Source of the DNA: Streptomyces spinoverrucosus | Lineage (GTDB): Bacteria; Actinomycetota; Actinomycetes; Streptomycetales; Streptomycetaceae | Length of the DNA: 64,000 bases | Assembly (NCBI RefSeq): GCF_015712165.1 | Contig: NZ_JADPZX010000001.1 | Coordinates: 3,737,001-3,801,000, forward strand | Direction of reading: 5' to 3' | Shown: piece by piece, positions 52,686 through 61,902 of the stretch | Numbering within the stretch: the first letter of the stretch is position 1 | Layout: each line of letters starts with the position of its first letter | Program-made: the position numbers and the translations under genes | The notes under the pieces: model-generated | What the model was told of the DNA's origin: nothing | What the model saw: only the letters and a program-made list of their open reading frames with translations | Databases searched by the model: none

Positions 52686-55388
52686 ATGGCATTCAATCAC
52701 TTACCGGCAGGCGTGCACGACGCCTTGGACCCATTGTCCGTCACGCCGGTGACACACTCGGTGCCGATGGCCAAGAATCACCGATCCGATCGATCCCCGA
52801 CGGACACCGCATCCCGCCCCGCACCAGGCACGGTCCTGGACCGGCTCGCCTCGGGACCGAACAGGGCTTCGCGCATCACTCATACGGAGCACTTGCCCCC
52901 GCGGGCGGGTCGCCATGCCGTCTGGCCGGACCGGATCCGCTCCGAGGTCATCGCCGCGGTGCGGGCCGCGGGCATCGAACATCCCTGGGCCCACCAGGCG
53001 CGGGCCGCCGAACACGCCCTGGACGGCCAGTCGGTGGTCGTCGCCACCGGCACGGCGTCCGGCAAGTCCCTGGCGTACCTGGTCCCGGTCTTCTCCACGC
53101 TCCTGGACGGCTCCGAGGCCCCGAACGGCCGCGGCGCCACCGCCCTCTACCTGGCCCCCACCAAGGCCCTTGCGGCGGACCAGTGCCGAGCCGTGAAGGA
53201 ACTTTCACATCCCCTGGGCCAGTCCGTACGCCCGGCCGTGTACGACGGCGACACCCCGTTCGAGGAACGCGAGTGGATCCGCCAGTACGCCACGTACGTC
53301 CTGACCAACCCCGACATGCTGCACCGGGGCATATTGCCGTCCCACCCCCGCTGGGCCTCCTTCCTGAAGGCGCTGAAGTACGTCGTCATCGACGAGTGCC
53401 ACACCTACCGCGGCGTCTTCGGCTCGCACGTTGCCCAGGTGCTGCGGCGTCTGCGCCGCCTGTGCGCCCGCTACGGCTCCTCCCCGGTCTTCCTGCTGGC
53501 CTCCGCGACCGCCGCCGAGCCGGCCGTGGCCGCCCGCCGCCTCACCGGCCTCCCGGTCGTGGAGGTCGCCGACGACGCCTCCCCGCGCGGCGAGCTGGTC
53601 TTCGCCCTCTGGGAGCCCCCACTCACCGAACTGCAGGGCGAGAAGGGCGCACCCGTCCGCCGTACCGCCACCGCCGAGACCGCCGACCTGCTCACCGACC
53701 TCACCCTCCAGGGCGTCCGTACGGTCGCCTTCGTGCGCTCCCGGCGGGGCGCCGAGCTGATCTCCGTGATCGCCCAGGAGCGGCTCGGGGAGATCGACCG
53801 CTCCCTGTCCGGGCGTGTCGCGGCCTACCGGGGCGGCTACCTCCCCGAGGAGCGCCGCGCCCTGGAACGCGCCCTGCACTCCGGCGAGCTCCTCGGGCTG
53901 GCCGCCACGACCGCCCTGGAGCTGGGCGTCGACGTCTCCGGCCTGGACGCGGTCGTGATCTCCGGATACCCGGGCACGCGCGCGTCCCTGTGGCAGCAGG
54001 CGGGCCGGGCCGGCCGCTCGGGGCAGGGCGCGCTGGCCGTCCTGGTGGCCCGCGACGACCCGCTGGACACCTTCCTGGTCCACCATCCGGAGGCCCTTTT
54101 CGACCAACCGGTGGAATCGACGGTCCTCGACCCCGACAACCCGTACGTCCTCGCGCCCCACCTGTGCGCGGCGGCCGAGGAGCTTCCCCTGGTCGAGGAC
54201 GACCTGGAGCTGTTCGGCCCCGCCTGCGCGGAGCTGCTCCCGCAGCTGGAGGCCGCGAAGCTACTGCGCCGCCGCACCAAGGCCTGGCACTGGACACGCC
54301 GGGAGCGGGCCGCCGACCTGGCCGACATCCGGGGCGCGGGCGGCCGACCGGTCCAGATCGTCGAGGCCGGCACCGGCCGCCTGTTGGGCACGGTCGACGC
54401 GGGCGCGGCGCACACGAGCGTCCACGAGGGAGCCGTCCACCTTCACCAGGGCCGTACGTATCTGGTCCGCGCCCTCGACCTGGACGACTCGGTCGCCCTG
54501 GTCGAGGAGGCGAACCCGCCGTACTCCACGGTCGCCCGCGACACGACGACGATCTCCGTCCTGGAGACGGACATCGAGATCCCCTGGGGCCAGGGCCGCC
54601 TCTGCTACGGCTCCGTCGAGGTCACCAACCAGGTCGTCTCCTTCCTGCGCCGCCGCCTCATCACCGGCGAGGTGCTGGGCGAGACCAAACTCGACCTCCC
54701 TCCTCGAACGCTGCGCACGCGCGCGGTGTGGTGGACGGTCACCGAGGACCAGCTCGACGAGGCCCGCATCAGCCCGGAGATCCTCGGCGGCGCCCTGCAC
54801 GCCGCCGAGCACGCGTCGATCGGCATGCTGCCCCTCTTCGCGACCTGCGACCGCTGGGACATCGGCGGCGTGTCGATCCCGCTGCACCCCGACACCCTGC
54901 TCCCGACGGTGTTCGTCTACGACGGCCACCCCGGCGGCGCGGGCTTCGCGGAACGCGCCTTCCACACCGCCCGGGCCTGGCTCACCGCCACCCGCGAGGC
55001 CATCGCGTCCTGCGAGTGCGACAGCGGCTGCCCGTCCTGCATCCAGTCCCCCAAGTGCGGCAACGGCAACGATCCGCTGCACAAGCGGGGGGCCGTACGG
55101 CTCCTTACGGTGCTGCTGCGGGGGGCGCCGCAGGAGAAGGCGACGGATCTTGAGGGGCAGCGGGAAGAACCGGCGCCGACGAACCCGGCGGGCCGACAGG
55201 ACGAACCGGCGCCCAAGGGTCCCGGAGGGCAGCAGGACGAACCGGCGCCCGATGGTCCCGAATGGCCGGAGGACGAACGGGTGCCCAAGGGTCCCGAAGG
55301 GCCGCAGGACGAACCGGAGCCCAAGGGTCCCGGAAGGCCGCAGGACGAACCGGCGTCGCCGCCTCCGCAGGGCCCGCCCGCGCCCTGA
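52686..55388 (+). CDS. DECH-box helicase with DUF1998-type cysteine cluster (helicase/secretion neighbourhood)
   Basis: The 900-residue SF2 helicase has Walker A as TGTASGKSLAYL near residue 125, the DECH box VIDECHTYRGVFG near 236 and motif VI WQQAGRAGRSGQG near 438. Four Cys in CECDSGCPSCIQSPKCG near 776-792 are the metal cluster seen in DUF1998/MrfB-type helicases. It matches the TIGR family of helicases found beside tad genes. I use ATG 52686; the frame is open from 52305. The C-terminal 85 residues are a 12-residue repeat (DEPAPKGPGGQQ type). The last 284 bases overlap the convergent TadE-like gene. Confidence 0.93.
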   Translation: MAFNHLPAGVHDALDPLSVTPVTHSVPMAKNHRSDRSPTDTASRPAPGTVLDRLASGPNRASRITHTEHLPPRAGRHAVWPDRIRSEVIAAVRAAGIEHPWAHQARAAEHALDGQSVVVATGTASGKSLAYLVPVFSTLLDGSEAPNGRGATALYLAPTKALAADQCRAVKELSHPLGQSVRPAVYDGDTPFEEREWIRQYATYVLTNPDMLHRGILPSHPRWASFLKALKYVVIDECHTYRGVFGSHVAQVLRRLRRLCARYGSSPVFLLASATAAEPAVAARRLTGLPVVEVADDASPRGELVFALWEPPLTELQGEKGAPVRRTATAETADLLTDLTLQGVRTVAFVRSRRGAELISVIAQERLGEIDRSLSGRVAAYRGGYLPEERRALERALHSGELLGLAATTALELGVDVSGLDAVVISGYPGTRASLWQQAGRAGRSGQGALAVLVARDDPLDTFLVHHPEALFDQPVESTVLDPDNPYVLAPHLCAAAEELPLVEDDLELFGPACAELLPQLEAAKLLRRRTKAWHWTRRERAADLADIRGAGGRPVQIVEAGTGRLLGTVDAGAAHTSVHEGAVHLHQGRTYLVRALDLDDSVALVEEANPPYSTVARDTTTISVLETDIEIPWGQGRLCYGSVEVTNQVVSFLRRRLITGEVLGETKLDLPPRTLRTRAVWWTVTEDQLDEARISPEILGGALHAAEHASIGMLPLFATCDRWDIGGVSIPLHPDTLLPTVFVYDGHPGGAGFAERAFHTARAWLTATREAIASCECDSGCPSCIQSPKCGNGNDPLHKRGAVRLLTVLLRGAPQEKATDLEGQREEPAPTNPAGRQDEPAPKGPGGQQDEPAPDGPEWPEDERVPKGPEGPQDEPEPKGPGRPQDEPASPPPQGPPAP

Positions 55389-55698
55389 CCTCCGCCGTGA
55401 ACGGCCCCGTTCTCGACGCCGCTGTCACGTCCGAGACCTGGCCCACCACCGCGCACCGCACCAGTCGCGTGTCCTGAGCCCGCGCCACCCGTTCCGCCCG
55501 GGCGCAGGCCGCCTCGCTGCCCTCCGCCCAGTGGTCCGCCGCCGCGAGCGCCGCCAGATCCGCGCCGCCGGCCGCGCGGTGCCGGGTCACGGCGACCTGC
55601 CCCAGGGCGAGCAGGACGCCGAACACGACACACAGGACGGCGATCACACCGACGCTCCAGACGGTGGCGGACCCCCGGTCACCGTCACCGCCTCTCAT
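55105..55698 (-). CDS. TadE/G-like protein of the helicase/secretion neighbourhood
   Basis: The 197-residue protein begins with DRGSATVWSVGVIAVLCVVF, a single membrane segment and the QVAVTRHRAAGGADLAALAA stretch typical of TadE-like proteins of this neighbourhood, probably a minor pilin-type component. From residue 115 the sequence becomes a Pro/Ala/Arg repeat (RPAALRDPWAPV, 12 residues) that has no counterpart in normal members and is the antisense of the helicase tail repeat. Its start overlaps the next gene's stop by four bases. It is the last gene of the tad operon. Confidence 0.85.
   Translation of the reverse strand: MRGGDGDRGSATVWSVGVIAVLCVVFGVLLALGQVAVTRHRAAGGADLAALAAADHWAEGSEAACARAERVARAQDTRLVRCAVVGQVSDVTAASRTGPFTAEVRARAGPAEAATPVRPAAFRDPWAPVRPAALRDPWAPVRPPAIRDHRAPVRPAALRDPWAPVRPVGPPGSSAPVLPAAPQDPSPSPAAPPAAAP
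55161..55355. repeat. 36-bp tandem repeat coding on both strands
   Basis: Full units start at 55197, 55233, 55269 and 55305, with diverged units on both sides. The plus strand encodes the helicase tail, the minus strand the TadE-like tail, each with a 12-residue period. Confidence 0.92.
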
Positions 55699-56174
55699 CT
55701 GCCCGCCTCCACCGTCTTCTCACCGGCCGTCCCCTGCGGCACCGCTGCCTCGGACACCGTCCCCTCCGCCACCGCTGCCTCGGACACCGTCCCCTCCGCC
55801 ACCGCTGCCTCGGACACCGTCTCCTCGGCGACCGCGACGGCCTCCTCCCGCAGCTCGTAGGACAGCCGACCCAGCGCCGGCGCCTTGGCCGTGACCACGA
55901 CCCGGACCCGGTCGCCCTCCCGGCTGATGGTGACCTTCGCCCCGCGTGGCGCCACCTCACGCGTCACCTCGACGACCGCGTCGTGCGGGTCCTGCCGGGC
56001 CGCCGCGCGGGCGCCCGTCCGGGCCGCGTCCACGCACTGGATCTGCGCGGCCACCACGAGCAGCCCCCAGACCAGCCCCATCGCGAACATCACCAGGACC
56101 GGCAGCACCAACGCCGCCTCCGCCGTCACGAAACCCCGGTCCGCGCCCCGCCCTCGCCACTCACATCCGCGCAT
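55695..56174 (-). CDS. TadE-family pilus assembly protein
   Basis: The 159-residue protein has the TadE signature: DRGFVTAEAALVLPVLVMF with the Glu-containing segment at the membrane edge, one hydrophobic segment, and VDAARTGARAAARQ after it. The soluble part then carries a repeat of about 10 residues (EAAVAEGTVS) encoded by a 30-bp tandem repeat. It starts inside the end of the DUF4244 gene and its stop overlaps the next start. It is likely a minor pilin or assembly factor of the Tad system. Confidence 0.88.
   Translation of the reverse strand: MRGCEWRGRGADRGFVTAEAALVLPVLVMFAMGLVWGLLVVAAQIQCVDAARTGARAAARQDPHDAVVEVTREVAPRGAKVTISREGDRVRVVVTAKAPALGRLSYELREEAVAVAEETVSEAAVAEGTVSEAAVAEGTVSEAAVPQGTAGEKTVEAGR
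55741..55830 (-). repeat. 30-bp tandem repeat in the tadE gene
   Basis: Three units of 30 bp start at 55741, 55771 and 55801. The first two are identical, the third differs at a few bases. Each encodes ten residues. Confidence 0.9.
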
Positions 56175-56397
56175 TGAGGGCCTCCTTGACGATGCTCTGC
56201 AGCTCCGCGCTGACCTGCCCGCTCGTCACGACCTTGTAGAGCAGCACCGCGAAGGCCGCCGCCGCTACGATCCCCACCGCGTACTCGGAGGTGACCATCC
56301 CGGCCTCCTTCCGCATGCCGCGCGTCCGCCGCATCAGAGCACGCGCGCGTGCCCGTACCGCCTTGTACATCTCAACCCCCGTGAGGTTCCGTCTCAT
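56161..56397 (-). CDS. DUF4244 protein, probable Flp-type pilin
   Basis: The 78-residue protein has a basic N-terminus, then KEAGMVTSEYAVGIVAAAAF followed by a single hydrophobic helix and a short end. This is a type IV-like prepilin pattern (Gly before Met-Val-Thr with Glu at the +5 position) and the sequence fits DUF4244, encoded in actinobacterial tad loci. It probably forms the pilus shaft. It overlaps the tadE gene by 14 bases. The first nine residues may belong to a later start, because an ATG lies at residue 10. Confidence 0.87.
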   Translation of the reverse strand: MRRNLTGVEMYKAVRARARALMRRTRGMRKEAGMVTSEYAVGIVAAAAFAVLLYKVVTSGQVSAELQSIVKEALNARM

Positions 56398-56481
56398 TGA
56401 TCAAAGCTGATCGAAGCTGCCTGAATCTGATCTGAGTTGTTCGGCGTACGCCGCTTGCTCTCGCGCCCCCTCACCCGCCTC

Positions 56482-57270
56482 TCATCCGCCGCCCCCTCCC
56501 AACACCCCACCCGCCAGCCCGATCACCACAGGCAGCACGCCGACCGCGGTGAAGGCGGGCAGGAAGCACAGTCCCACCGGCGCGGTGACCATCACCGCCG
56601 CTCGCCGGGCCCGTGCCGTCGCGCTGCGGGCCCAGTCGGCGCGGGCGTCCGCGGCGATCCGCGCGACCGGTGCGGCCGCGGGGAGCCCGGACACGTCGGC
56701 CCGTTCCAGCAGCCGGGCCAGGGCGTCGGCGCCCGGTGTCGCGAGCAGACCGCGCCACGCTTCCGCCGGTTCACCGCCGAGCCGTACTTCCGCCGCCCCA
56801 CGCGCCAGCGCCTCCCCGACCGGGCCACCCAATGCCTCGCCCACCGCCTGCGCGGCGATCACCGGACCGGCGCCGGCCGCGATGCAGGCGGCCACCAGAT
56901 CGGCGGCGAGCGGAAGTTGCCGAGCCGCCTCACGCGGGTCGAAGGCCTCACCCTCGGCCGCGGCCGCCGTCTGCCGCCGACGCCACCGCCACACCCCGAC
57001 CGCGGCGACCAGCCCCACGACGACGCCCATGCCCCCGCCGACCAGCACCCATCCGGCGCCGACCACGGCCACCGTCGGCCACCACCGCCGCACGACACCC
57101 CCGACCTCCCAACGCGGCCTCCTGACGTCGGCTTCACGGTCCAGCAGCTCGGCCAGCCGCCTGCGCACCTGACGCTCCCGTCGTACGCCCGCCGCCCAGC
57201 GCGCGACCCACGCCAGGGCGAGCGCGACCCCCAGCGCCACCCCCAGCCTGTGGACAACTTCCGCGCTCAC
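56482..57270 (-). CDS. type II secretion F-like membrane protein (TadC)
   Basis: The 262-residue protein has N-terminal membrane segments, a cytoplasmic helical domain with [20 protein letters not shown] near residue 108, and a C-terminal membrane segment pair. This matches the GspF/TadC fold. It forms, with the TadB-like protein, the inner-membrane platform of the Tad machine. It overlaps the tadB-like stop by four bases. The cytoplasmic motif and length are normal. The 84-base gap to the DUF4244 gene may carry an internal promoter. Confidence 0.88.
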   Translation of the reverse strand: MSAEVVHRLGVALGVALALAWVARWAAGVRRERQVRRRLAELLDREADVRRPRWEVGGVVRRWWPTVAVVGAGWVLVGGGMGVVVGLVAAVGVWRWRRRQTAAAAEGEAFDPREAARQLPLAADLVAACIAAGAGPVIAAQAVGEALGGPVGEALARGAAEVRLGGEPAEAWRGLLATPGADALARLLERADVSGLPAAAPVARIAADARADWARSATARARRAAVMVTAPVGLCFLPAFTAVGVLPVVIGLAGGVLGGGGG

Positions 57271-58139
57271 GCCGCTTCAGCTCCCCTCACGATCCGCAGC
57301 GCCCACCACAGCCCCACGCCCTCCAGCACCCCGCCCACCAGCAGACAGACCAGTCCCGCGCCGGTGTGCAGCAGCACGTGCAGCGGGTCGGCGCCGAGGG
57401 CGGTGCCGAGGAGGATGCCGAGGGCCGGCAACGCGGCGAGCATCACGGCCGTGGAGCGGGAGCCGGCCAACTGCGCCCGGAACTCGGCACGCTGGTCGCG
57501 CTCCGCCCGCAGGGCGGCCTCCAGCCGGTCGAGCCCGGCCGCGAGACCCGCGCCCTGGTCGACCGCGACCCGCCAGCACGCGGCGAGCCCCAACAACCCG
57601 TCGGCCCCGGGCTGTCGTGCCGCCACCGCGAGCGCCCCCGGCACGTCCCCGCCGAACCGCGCCGCCGCCAGCACGGGCGCCTCCGTGTCACCGAGCCCTC
57701 CGGAGTCCCGCGCGGCCCGCAACAGGGCCTCACCGGGCTGCCGTCCGGCCCGCACCTCCCCGGCCAGCGCCGAGCACAGCGCGATCACCGCGTCGCCTCG
57801 CCGCTCTCGCGCCCGCCGCACCTCCCCGGCCAGCCGCACCCGCCGCAGCACCGGCACTCCGGCCGCCCCCGCGACGACCGGCAGCACCGACGAACCCAGC
57901 ACCCCGAGCACCAGCCCGACGACCGCGGCCCACCACTCGACCCGCAGCCGCCCACGGACCCGCCGCAGCCCACCGGCCCACCGCCGCCACGCGGGAGGCC
58001 CACTGCCCACCACCCCGCCCCCGACCAGCAGCAGGTGCGCCCGCCGGGCCCCCGAGTGCCAATCACCCATCAGCCACGCGGCCGCCCCGGCACACACCAG
58101 GGCCGCGCTCATCGCCGTCTCACCCATGCCGCTCACCAC
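57267..58139 (-). CDS. type II secretion F-like membrane protein (TadB)
   Basis: The 290-residue protein has four membrane segments, the GspF-type cytoplasmic domain with [20 protein letters not shown] near residue 125, and a second repeat of that fold ([20 protein letters not shown]). It pairs with the TadC-like protein encoded next. It overlaps tadA by seven bases and tadC by four. The start at ATG 58139 matches a normal N-terminal signal anchor. No catalytic motif is expected. Confidence 0.88.
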   Translation of the reverse strand: MVSGMGETAMSAALVCAGAAAWLMGDWHSGARRAHLLLVGGGVVGSGPPAWRRWAGGLRRVRGRLRVEWWAAVVGLVLGVLGSSVLPVVAGAAGVPVLRRVRLAGEVRRARERRGDAVIALCSALAGEVRAGRQPGEALLRAARDSGGLGDTEAPVLAAARFGGDVPGALAVAARQPGADGLLGLAACWRVAVDQGAGLAAGLDRLEAALRAERDQRAEFRAQLAGSRSTAVMLAALPALGILLGTALGADPLHVLLHTGAGLVCLLVGGVLEGVGLWWALRIVRGAEAA

Positions 58140-59377
58140 TCACCCTCGGTCCTGTCGTGCGGCAGTCCTCGCTCGTCCTCAGCGAGTCCCCGCTCCCCCT
58201 CGCCGCGCCCCATCCCGGGCCCGCCCCCACCACAGAGCAGCTCCCGCAGCCGCCCCCACCCCCGCTCCCGCGCAAACGCCTCCGTGCCCCACCGCAGGGC
58301 CGGCACCGTCCGCACCAGCCCCGAGGCGTCCCGCTCCAGCACATGCAGCTCCGCGATCCGCCGCCGCCCGTTCCGGTCCCGCACGAGGTGCAGAACGACC
58401 GAAAGCGCCGCCGCCAACTGGCTGTGCAGGGCGGCCCGGTCGAGCCCGGCCGCCGTGCCGAGGGCCTCCAGGCGGGCGGGGACGTCCGCGGCGGCGTTGG
58501 CGTGGACGGTCCCGCAGCCGCCCTCGTGGCCGGTGTTCAACGCGGCCAGCAGATGCACCACTTCGGCCCCGCGCACCTCGCCGACCACCAGCCGGTCGGG
58601 CCGCATCCGCAGCGCCTGCCGGACCAGGTCCTCCAGGGTCACGAGCCCGGCACCCTCCTGGTTGGCGGGCCGGGTCTCCAGGCGCACGACGTGCGGATGA
58701 TCGGGTCGCAACTCCGCCGAGTCCTCCGCGAGCACGATCCGCTCCTCCGGTCCGACCAGCCCGAGCAGCGCGCTGAGCAAGGTGGTCTTGCCGGTGCCCG
58801 TGCCTCCGCTGATCAGGAAGGACAACCGCGCCCGCAGCAGTGCCCGCAGCACCCGGTCCCCGCCCGGCGGCACCGTCCCGGCTGCCACCAGTTCGTCGAG
58901 GGTGAACGCGCGCGGGCGGACCACTCGAAGCGACAGGCACGTACAGCCCACGGCGACCGGCGGCAGCACCGCGTGCAGTCGCGTCCCGTCCGGCAGCCTG
59001 GCGTCGGCCCACGGCCGGGCATCGTCCAGGCGCCGCCCGGCCACCGCGGCCAGTCGCTGCGCAAGACGTCGTACGGCTGCCGCGTCCGGGAAGGACACCG
59101 ACGTCAGCTCCAGTCCGCCGCCCCGGTCCACCCACACCCGGTCCGGCGCCGACACCAGCACGTCGGTCACCGACGGATCGGCGAGCAGCGGCTCCAGTGG
59201 GCCGCTGCCGACCAGTTCGGACCGCAACTGCTCGGCAGCGCCCAGGACTTCGGCGTCACCCAGCACCCGACCCTGCTCCCGCAGCGCCTGGGCCACGCGC
59301 GCGGGTGTGGGTTCGGCGCCGCTCTCGGCCAGCCACTGCCGCACCCCCTCCAGCAGGGGCCCCGCGAAAGTCGTCAT
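58133..59377 (-). CDS. tadA: Tad secretion ATPase (CpaF/TadA)
   Basis: The 414-residue hexameric ATPase powers pilus assembly. Walker A is [19 protein letters not shown] near residue 192, and the Asp box [15 protein letters not shown] and the His box follow near 220. Walker B is in [20 protein letters not shown] near residue 260. The length and order match TadA/CpaF. It overlaps the CpaE-like stop by four bases and the tadB start by seven, so the whole set is one transcription and translation unit. The N-terminal domain has the usual [18 protein letters not shown] segment. Confidence 0.94.
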   Translation of the reverse strand: MTTFAGPLLEGVRQWLAESGAEPTPARVAQALREQGRVLGDAEVLGAAEQLRSELVGSGPLEPLLADPSVTDVLVSAPDRVWVDRGGGLELTSVSFPDAAAVRRLAQRLAAVAGRRLDDARPWADARLPDGTRLHAVLPPVAVGCTCLSLRVVRPRAFTLDELVAAGTVPPGGDRVLRALLRARLSFLISGGTGTGKTTLLSALLGLVGPEERIVLAEDSAELRPDHPHVVRLETRPANQEGAGLVTLEDLVRQALRMRPDRLVVGEVRGAEVVHLLAALNTGHEGGCGTVHANAAADVPARLEALGTAAGLDRAALHSQLAAALSVVLHLVRDRNGRRRIAELHVLERDASGLVRTVPALRWGTEAFARERGWGRLRELLCGGGGPGMGRGEGERGLAEDERGLPHDRTEGEW

Positions 59378-60477
59378 GCCGCACCTGCCTCGACCAGCGC
59401 CCGCTCCAAGAACTCCTTGCAGAACCTGGCCAGTGGACCGCGCCCGCCCGCGCCGGGCGGTGTCCTTCCCTCGGCCAGGCGCAGCAGCCCGGCCTCGACG
59501 GGCACCTCGCCGGCCAGCGGCAGACCGAGCAGCCGGGCCACCTCGCGGTCGTCGAGGCCGGGGGCGTACGGCCCGCGTACCGCCACGCGCAGATCGCGCA
59601 GGACCATGCCGACCGCGGACGCCACCCGTCCGGCCGCCGCGACCGCGCGCAGTTCGGCGGGGACCACCAGAAGCCCGACGTCGAGCTGGGCGAGGGCCTC
59701 CGCGGTCCCGTCGTCGATGCGGCGCGGCAGGTCGACCACGACCGTGCCGCCCCGGCGCCGGGCCGCGGCCAGCACCGCCCGTACGGCCTGCGGTGGGATG
59801 GCGACGCAGTCACCGCGGTCCCAGCTGAGCACCCGCAAGGAGTGCAGCTGGGGCAGGGACTCCTCCAGGGCGCCGCTGCCGACCCGGCCGCGCGAGGCGG
59901 CGAAGGCGGGCCAGCGCAGGCCCTCGGCACTCTCGGCGCCGAGGAGCACGTCGAGTCCGCCGCCCAGCGGATCGGCGTCCACGAGCAGGGTGCGAAGGCC
60001 CTCGCGTGCGGAGGTGACGGCGAGCGCGCAGGCGAGCGTGGACGCTCCTGCGCCGCCCCGGCCGCCGATCACGCCGACAGTGAGCGCGGGCCGGCCGACC
60101 CCCTCGGCGACGTCGGCGATCCGGTCGACCAGCCACTGCTCGCCGTCGGGCAGCATCAGGACGTGGTCGGCGCCGATCTGCACGGCTCGTTTCCACACGC
60201 CGGGGTCGTCCTGGTCGCGGCCGACCAGCACCACTCCTCGTCTGCGCGCGGCCCCGCGGACGCGTCGTGCGGCGTCGTCCCCGACCAGGACCAGCGGCGC
60301 GGCCTCCCAGCCCCCGCTGCGGTCGGGCACGGTGTGATGGACCTCCGGTGTGGCTCCGGCCGCTGCGCACAGGCGCAGCAGGTCGTCGAGCAGTTCGGCG
60401 TCCTCGGTGACGATCAGCGGTCGGCTCTGCCGCCCTCCGGCTGCGGACGGCGGATCGTGTGTGACGGTTCCGGCCAC
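59374..60477 (-). CDS. CpaE-like MinD/ParA ATPase (Ssd type)
   Basis: The 367-residue protein has a receiver-like N-terminal domain and a C-terminal MinD/ParA domain. The ATP site is [19 protein letters not shown] near residue 133, where the usual Lys of the GKT loop is replaced by Ala-Ser. The switch segment VDADPLGGGLDVLLG follows near residue 163. It matches the actinobacterial CpaE homologues (also called Ssd). I use GTG 60477 with AAGGA near it; the frame is open to 60762. It is the first gene of the tad operon, and CpaE proteins position the secretion machine. Confidence 0.89.
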   Translation of the reverse strand: MAGTVTHDPPSAAGGRQSRPLIVTEDAELLDDLLRLCAAAGATPEVHHTVPDRSGGWEAAPLVLVGDDAARRVRGAARRRGVVLVGRDQDDPGVWKRAVQIGADHVLMLPDGEQWLVDRIADVAEGVGRPALTVGVIGGRGGAGASTLACALAVTSAREGLRTLLVDADPLGGGLDVLLGAESAEGLRWPAFAASRGRVGSGALEESLPQLHSLRVLSWDRGDCVAIPPQAVRAVLAAARRRGGTVVVDLPRRIDDGTAEALAQLDVGLLVVPAELRAVAAAGRVASAVGMVLRDLRVAVRGPYAPGLDDREVARLLGLPLAGEVPVEAGLLRLAEGRTPPGAGGRGPLARFCKEFLERALVEAGAA

Positions 60478-61068
60478 GGTTTCCTTCCCCCTTCGCTGCT
60501 TGTCCGCTTCGCTCGCGGAGCCCCTGCGGCCCCGTGATTCGCATCCATGTGAAGAACCGGCAACGGGCCTCCATATGAACGGCCGACGCAATCCGGCCAT
60601 GCGCGCCCGACAATCGGAACCGGCCAGGAACTCGCCGCGAGCGGGCCGCGCAGGAATCACGGTGCAGCGATCCCGAAAATCGTGTGGATCTTGGTCAATA
60701 ACTGTGGACAACTCGGTGGTTGTGAATATCGCCGTCACCCATACCGGTGACCCCTGCACCATCTCCTGTGCGACTTCCGCAGAGCAGTCCGACGGCTACG
60801 TACAGTGACGGATCGTGGGCATGCGAAAGAGGCGGCCGCAGCCGCCTCGATGCGGCCTCGTGGCCGCGCAGACAAGGGAAAAACCCGCCCGGACATGCGA
60901 CGACCCCCGCCGGGGGGGAGAGCGGGGGTCGTCCCCACGGCCGACTCGGGGGGGGAGGAGTCGGACCGGGTTAGCACGGTCGCGAACGATCCGTGACTTC
61001 CATGGTGTACCCGAGAGCCCTCTCAGGCAAACCCACACGCCCCACCTTACGCCGAATGGGCTGCCCCT
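60478..61068. other. 591-base divergent gap with two hairpins
   Basis: The stem-loop 60899-60933 (12-bp stem, 11-nt loop) is followed by a weaker one at 60941-60964. They lie upstream of the HAD gene and no plus-strand gene precedes them; their role is unclear. The rest holds an AT-richer region near 60680-60740 that may be the tad promoter, and a GTCACC-N6-GGTGAC dyad at 60734-60751. Confidence 0.5.
60899..60933. terminator. strong hairpin between the tad operon and HAD gene
   Basis: The 12-bp stem GACGACCCCCGC/GCGGGGGTCGTC is perfect. No plus-strand gene precedes it, so it may end an unseen short RNA or act as an attenuator for the HAD gene. Confidence 0.5.
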
Positions 61069-61902
61069 ATGCTCAGGGTCGTGGAAAACCACTCGTTGCC
61101 CCGCACAGCGGCCTTCTTTGACCTGGACAAGACGGTCATTGCGAAGTCGAGCACGCTCACCTTCAGCAAGTCGTTCTATCAGGGCGGCCTGATCAACCGC
61201 CGGGCCGCCTTGCGTACCGCATATGCCCAGTTCGTCTTCCTCCTGGGCGGCATGGACCACGACCAGATGGAACGCACGCGCGCGTACCTGTCCAGGCTCG
61301 TGCGCGGCTGGAACGTCGAGCAGGTCAAGGAGATCGTCGCCGAGACGCTGCACGACATCATCGACCCGATCATCTACGACGAGGCCGCCTCCCTCATCGA
61401 GAAGCACCACACCGCCGGACGGGACGTGGTGATCGTCTCCACATCGGGGGCCGAGGTGGTCGAGCCGATCGGCGAGTTGCTCGGCGCCGACCGCGTGGTC
61501 GCCACCCGGATGGTCGTGGGCGACGACGGCTGCTACACGGGCGAGGTGGAGTACTACGCCTACGGCCCCACAAAGGCGGAGGCGGTCCGGGAGCTGGCCG
61601 AGTCCGAGGGATACGACCTTTCACGCTGCTACGCCTACAGCGACTCGGCGACGGACCTTCCGATGCTGGAGGCGGTTGGAAATCCGCACGCGGTGAATCC
61701 GGACCGCGCACTGCGCCGAGAGGCACTCGCGCGCGGGTGGCCGATTCTCGATTTCCACCGCCCGGTCAGACTCAAGCAGCGACTACCCGCGTTCTCCGTA
61801 CCGCCGCGTCCCGCTCTGGTCGCGGCGGCCGCCATAGGGGCCGCGGCAGCCACCGCCGGCCTGGTCTGGTACGCCAGCCGACGTCGGCCGGCCACCGCCT
61901 GA
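61069..61902 (+). CDS. HAD-IB family phosphatase with C-terminal membrane anchor
   Basis: The 277-residue protein is a HAD hydrolase of subfamily IB. The nucleophile is in AAFFDLDKTVIAKSSTL near residue 17, the second motif VVIVSTSGAEVVEP near 118, and the acidic loop CYAYSDSATDLPMLEAVGNP near 185. One C-terminal hydrophobic segment (about residues 245-270) anchors it. The substrate is unknown; relatives act on phosphoserine or phospholipids. ATG 61069 lacks a clear ribosome-binding site and GTG 61081 (after CAGGGTC) is an alternative. Confidence 0.88.
   Translation: MLRVVENHSLPRTAAFFDLDKTVIAKSSTLTFSKSFYQGGLINRRAALRTAYAQFVFLLGGMDHDQMERTRAYLSRLVRGWNVEQVKEIVAETLHDIIDPIIYDEAASLIEKHHTAGRDVVIVSTSGAEVVEPIGELLGADRVVATRMVVGDDGCYTGEVEYYAYGPTKAEAVRELAESEGYDLSRCYAYSDSATDLPMLEAVGNPHAVNPDRALRREALARGWPILDFHRPVRLKQRLPAFSVPPRPALVAAAAIGAAAATAGLVWYASRRRPATA

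Noticed and set aside
60734..60751. GTCACC-N6-GGTGAC dyad as tad operator
   Set aside because: A single short dyad about 260 bases from the tad start without a second copy; chance is likely in GC-rich DNA.
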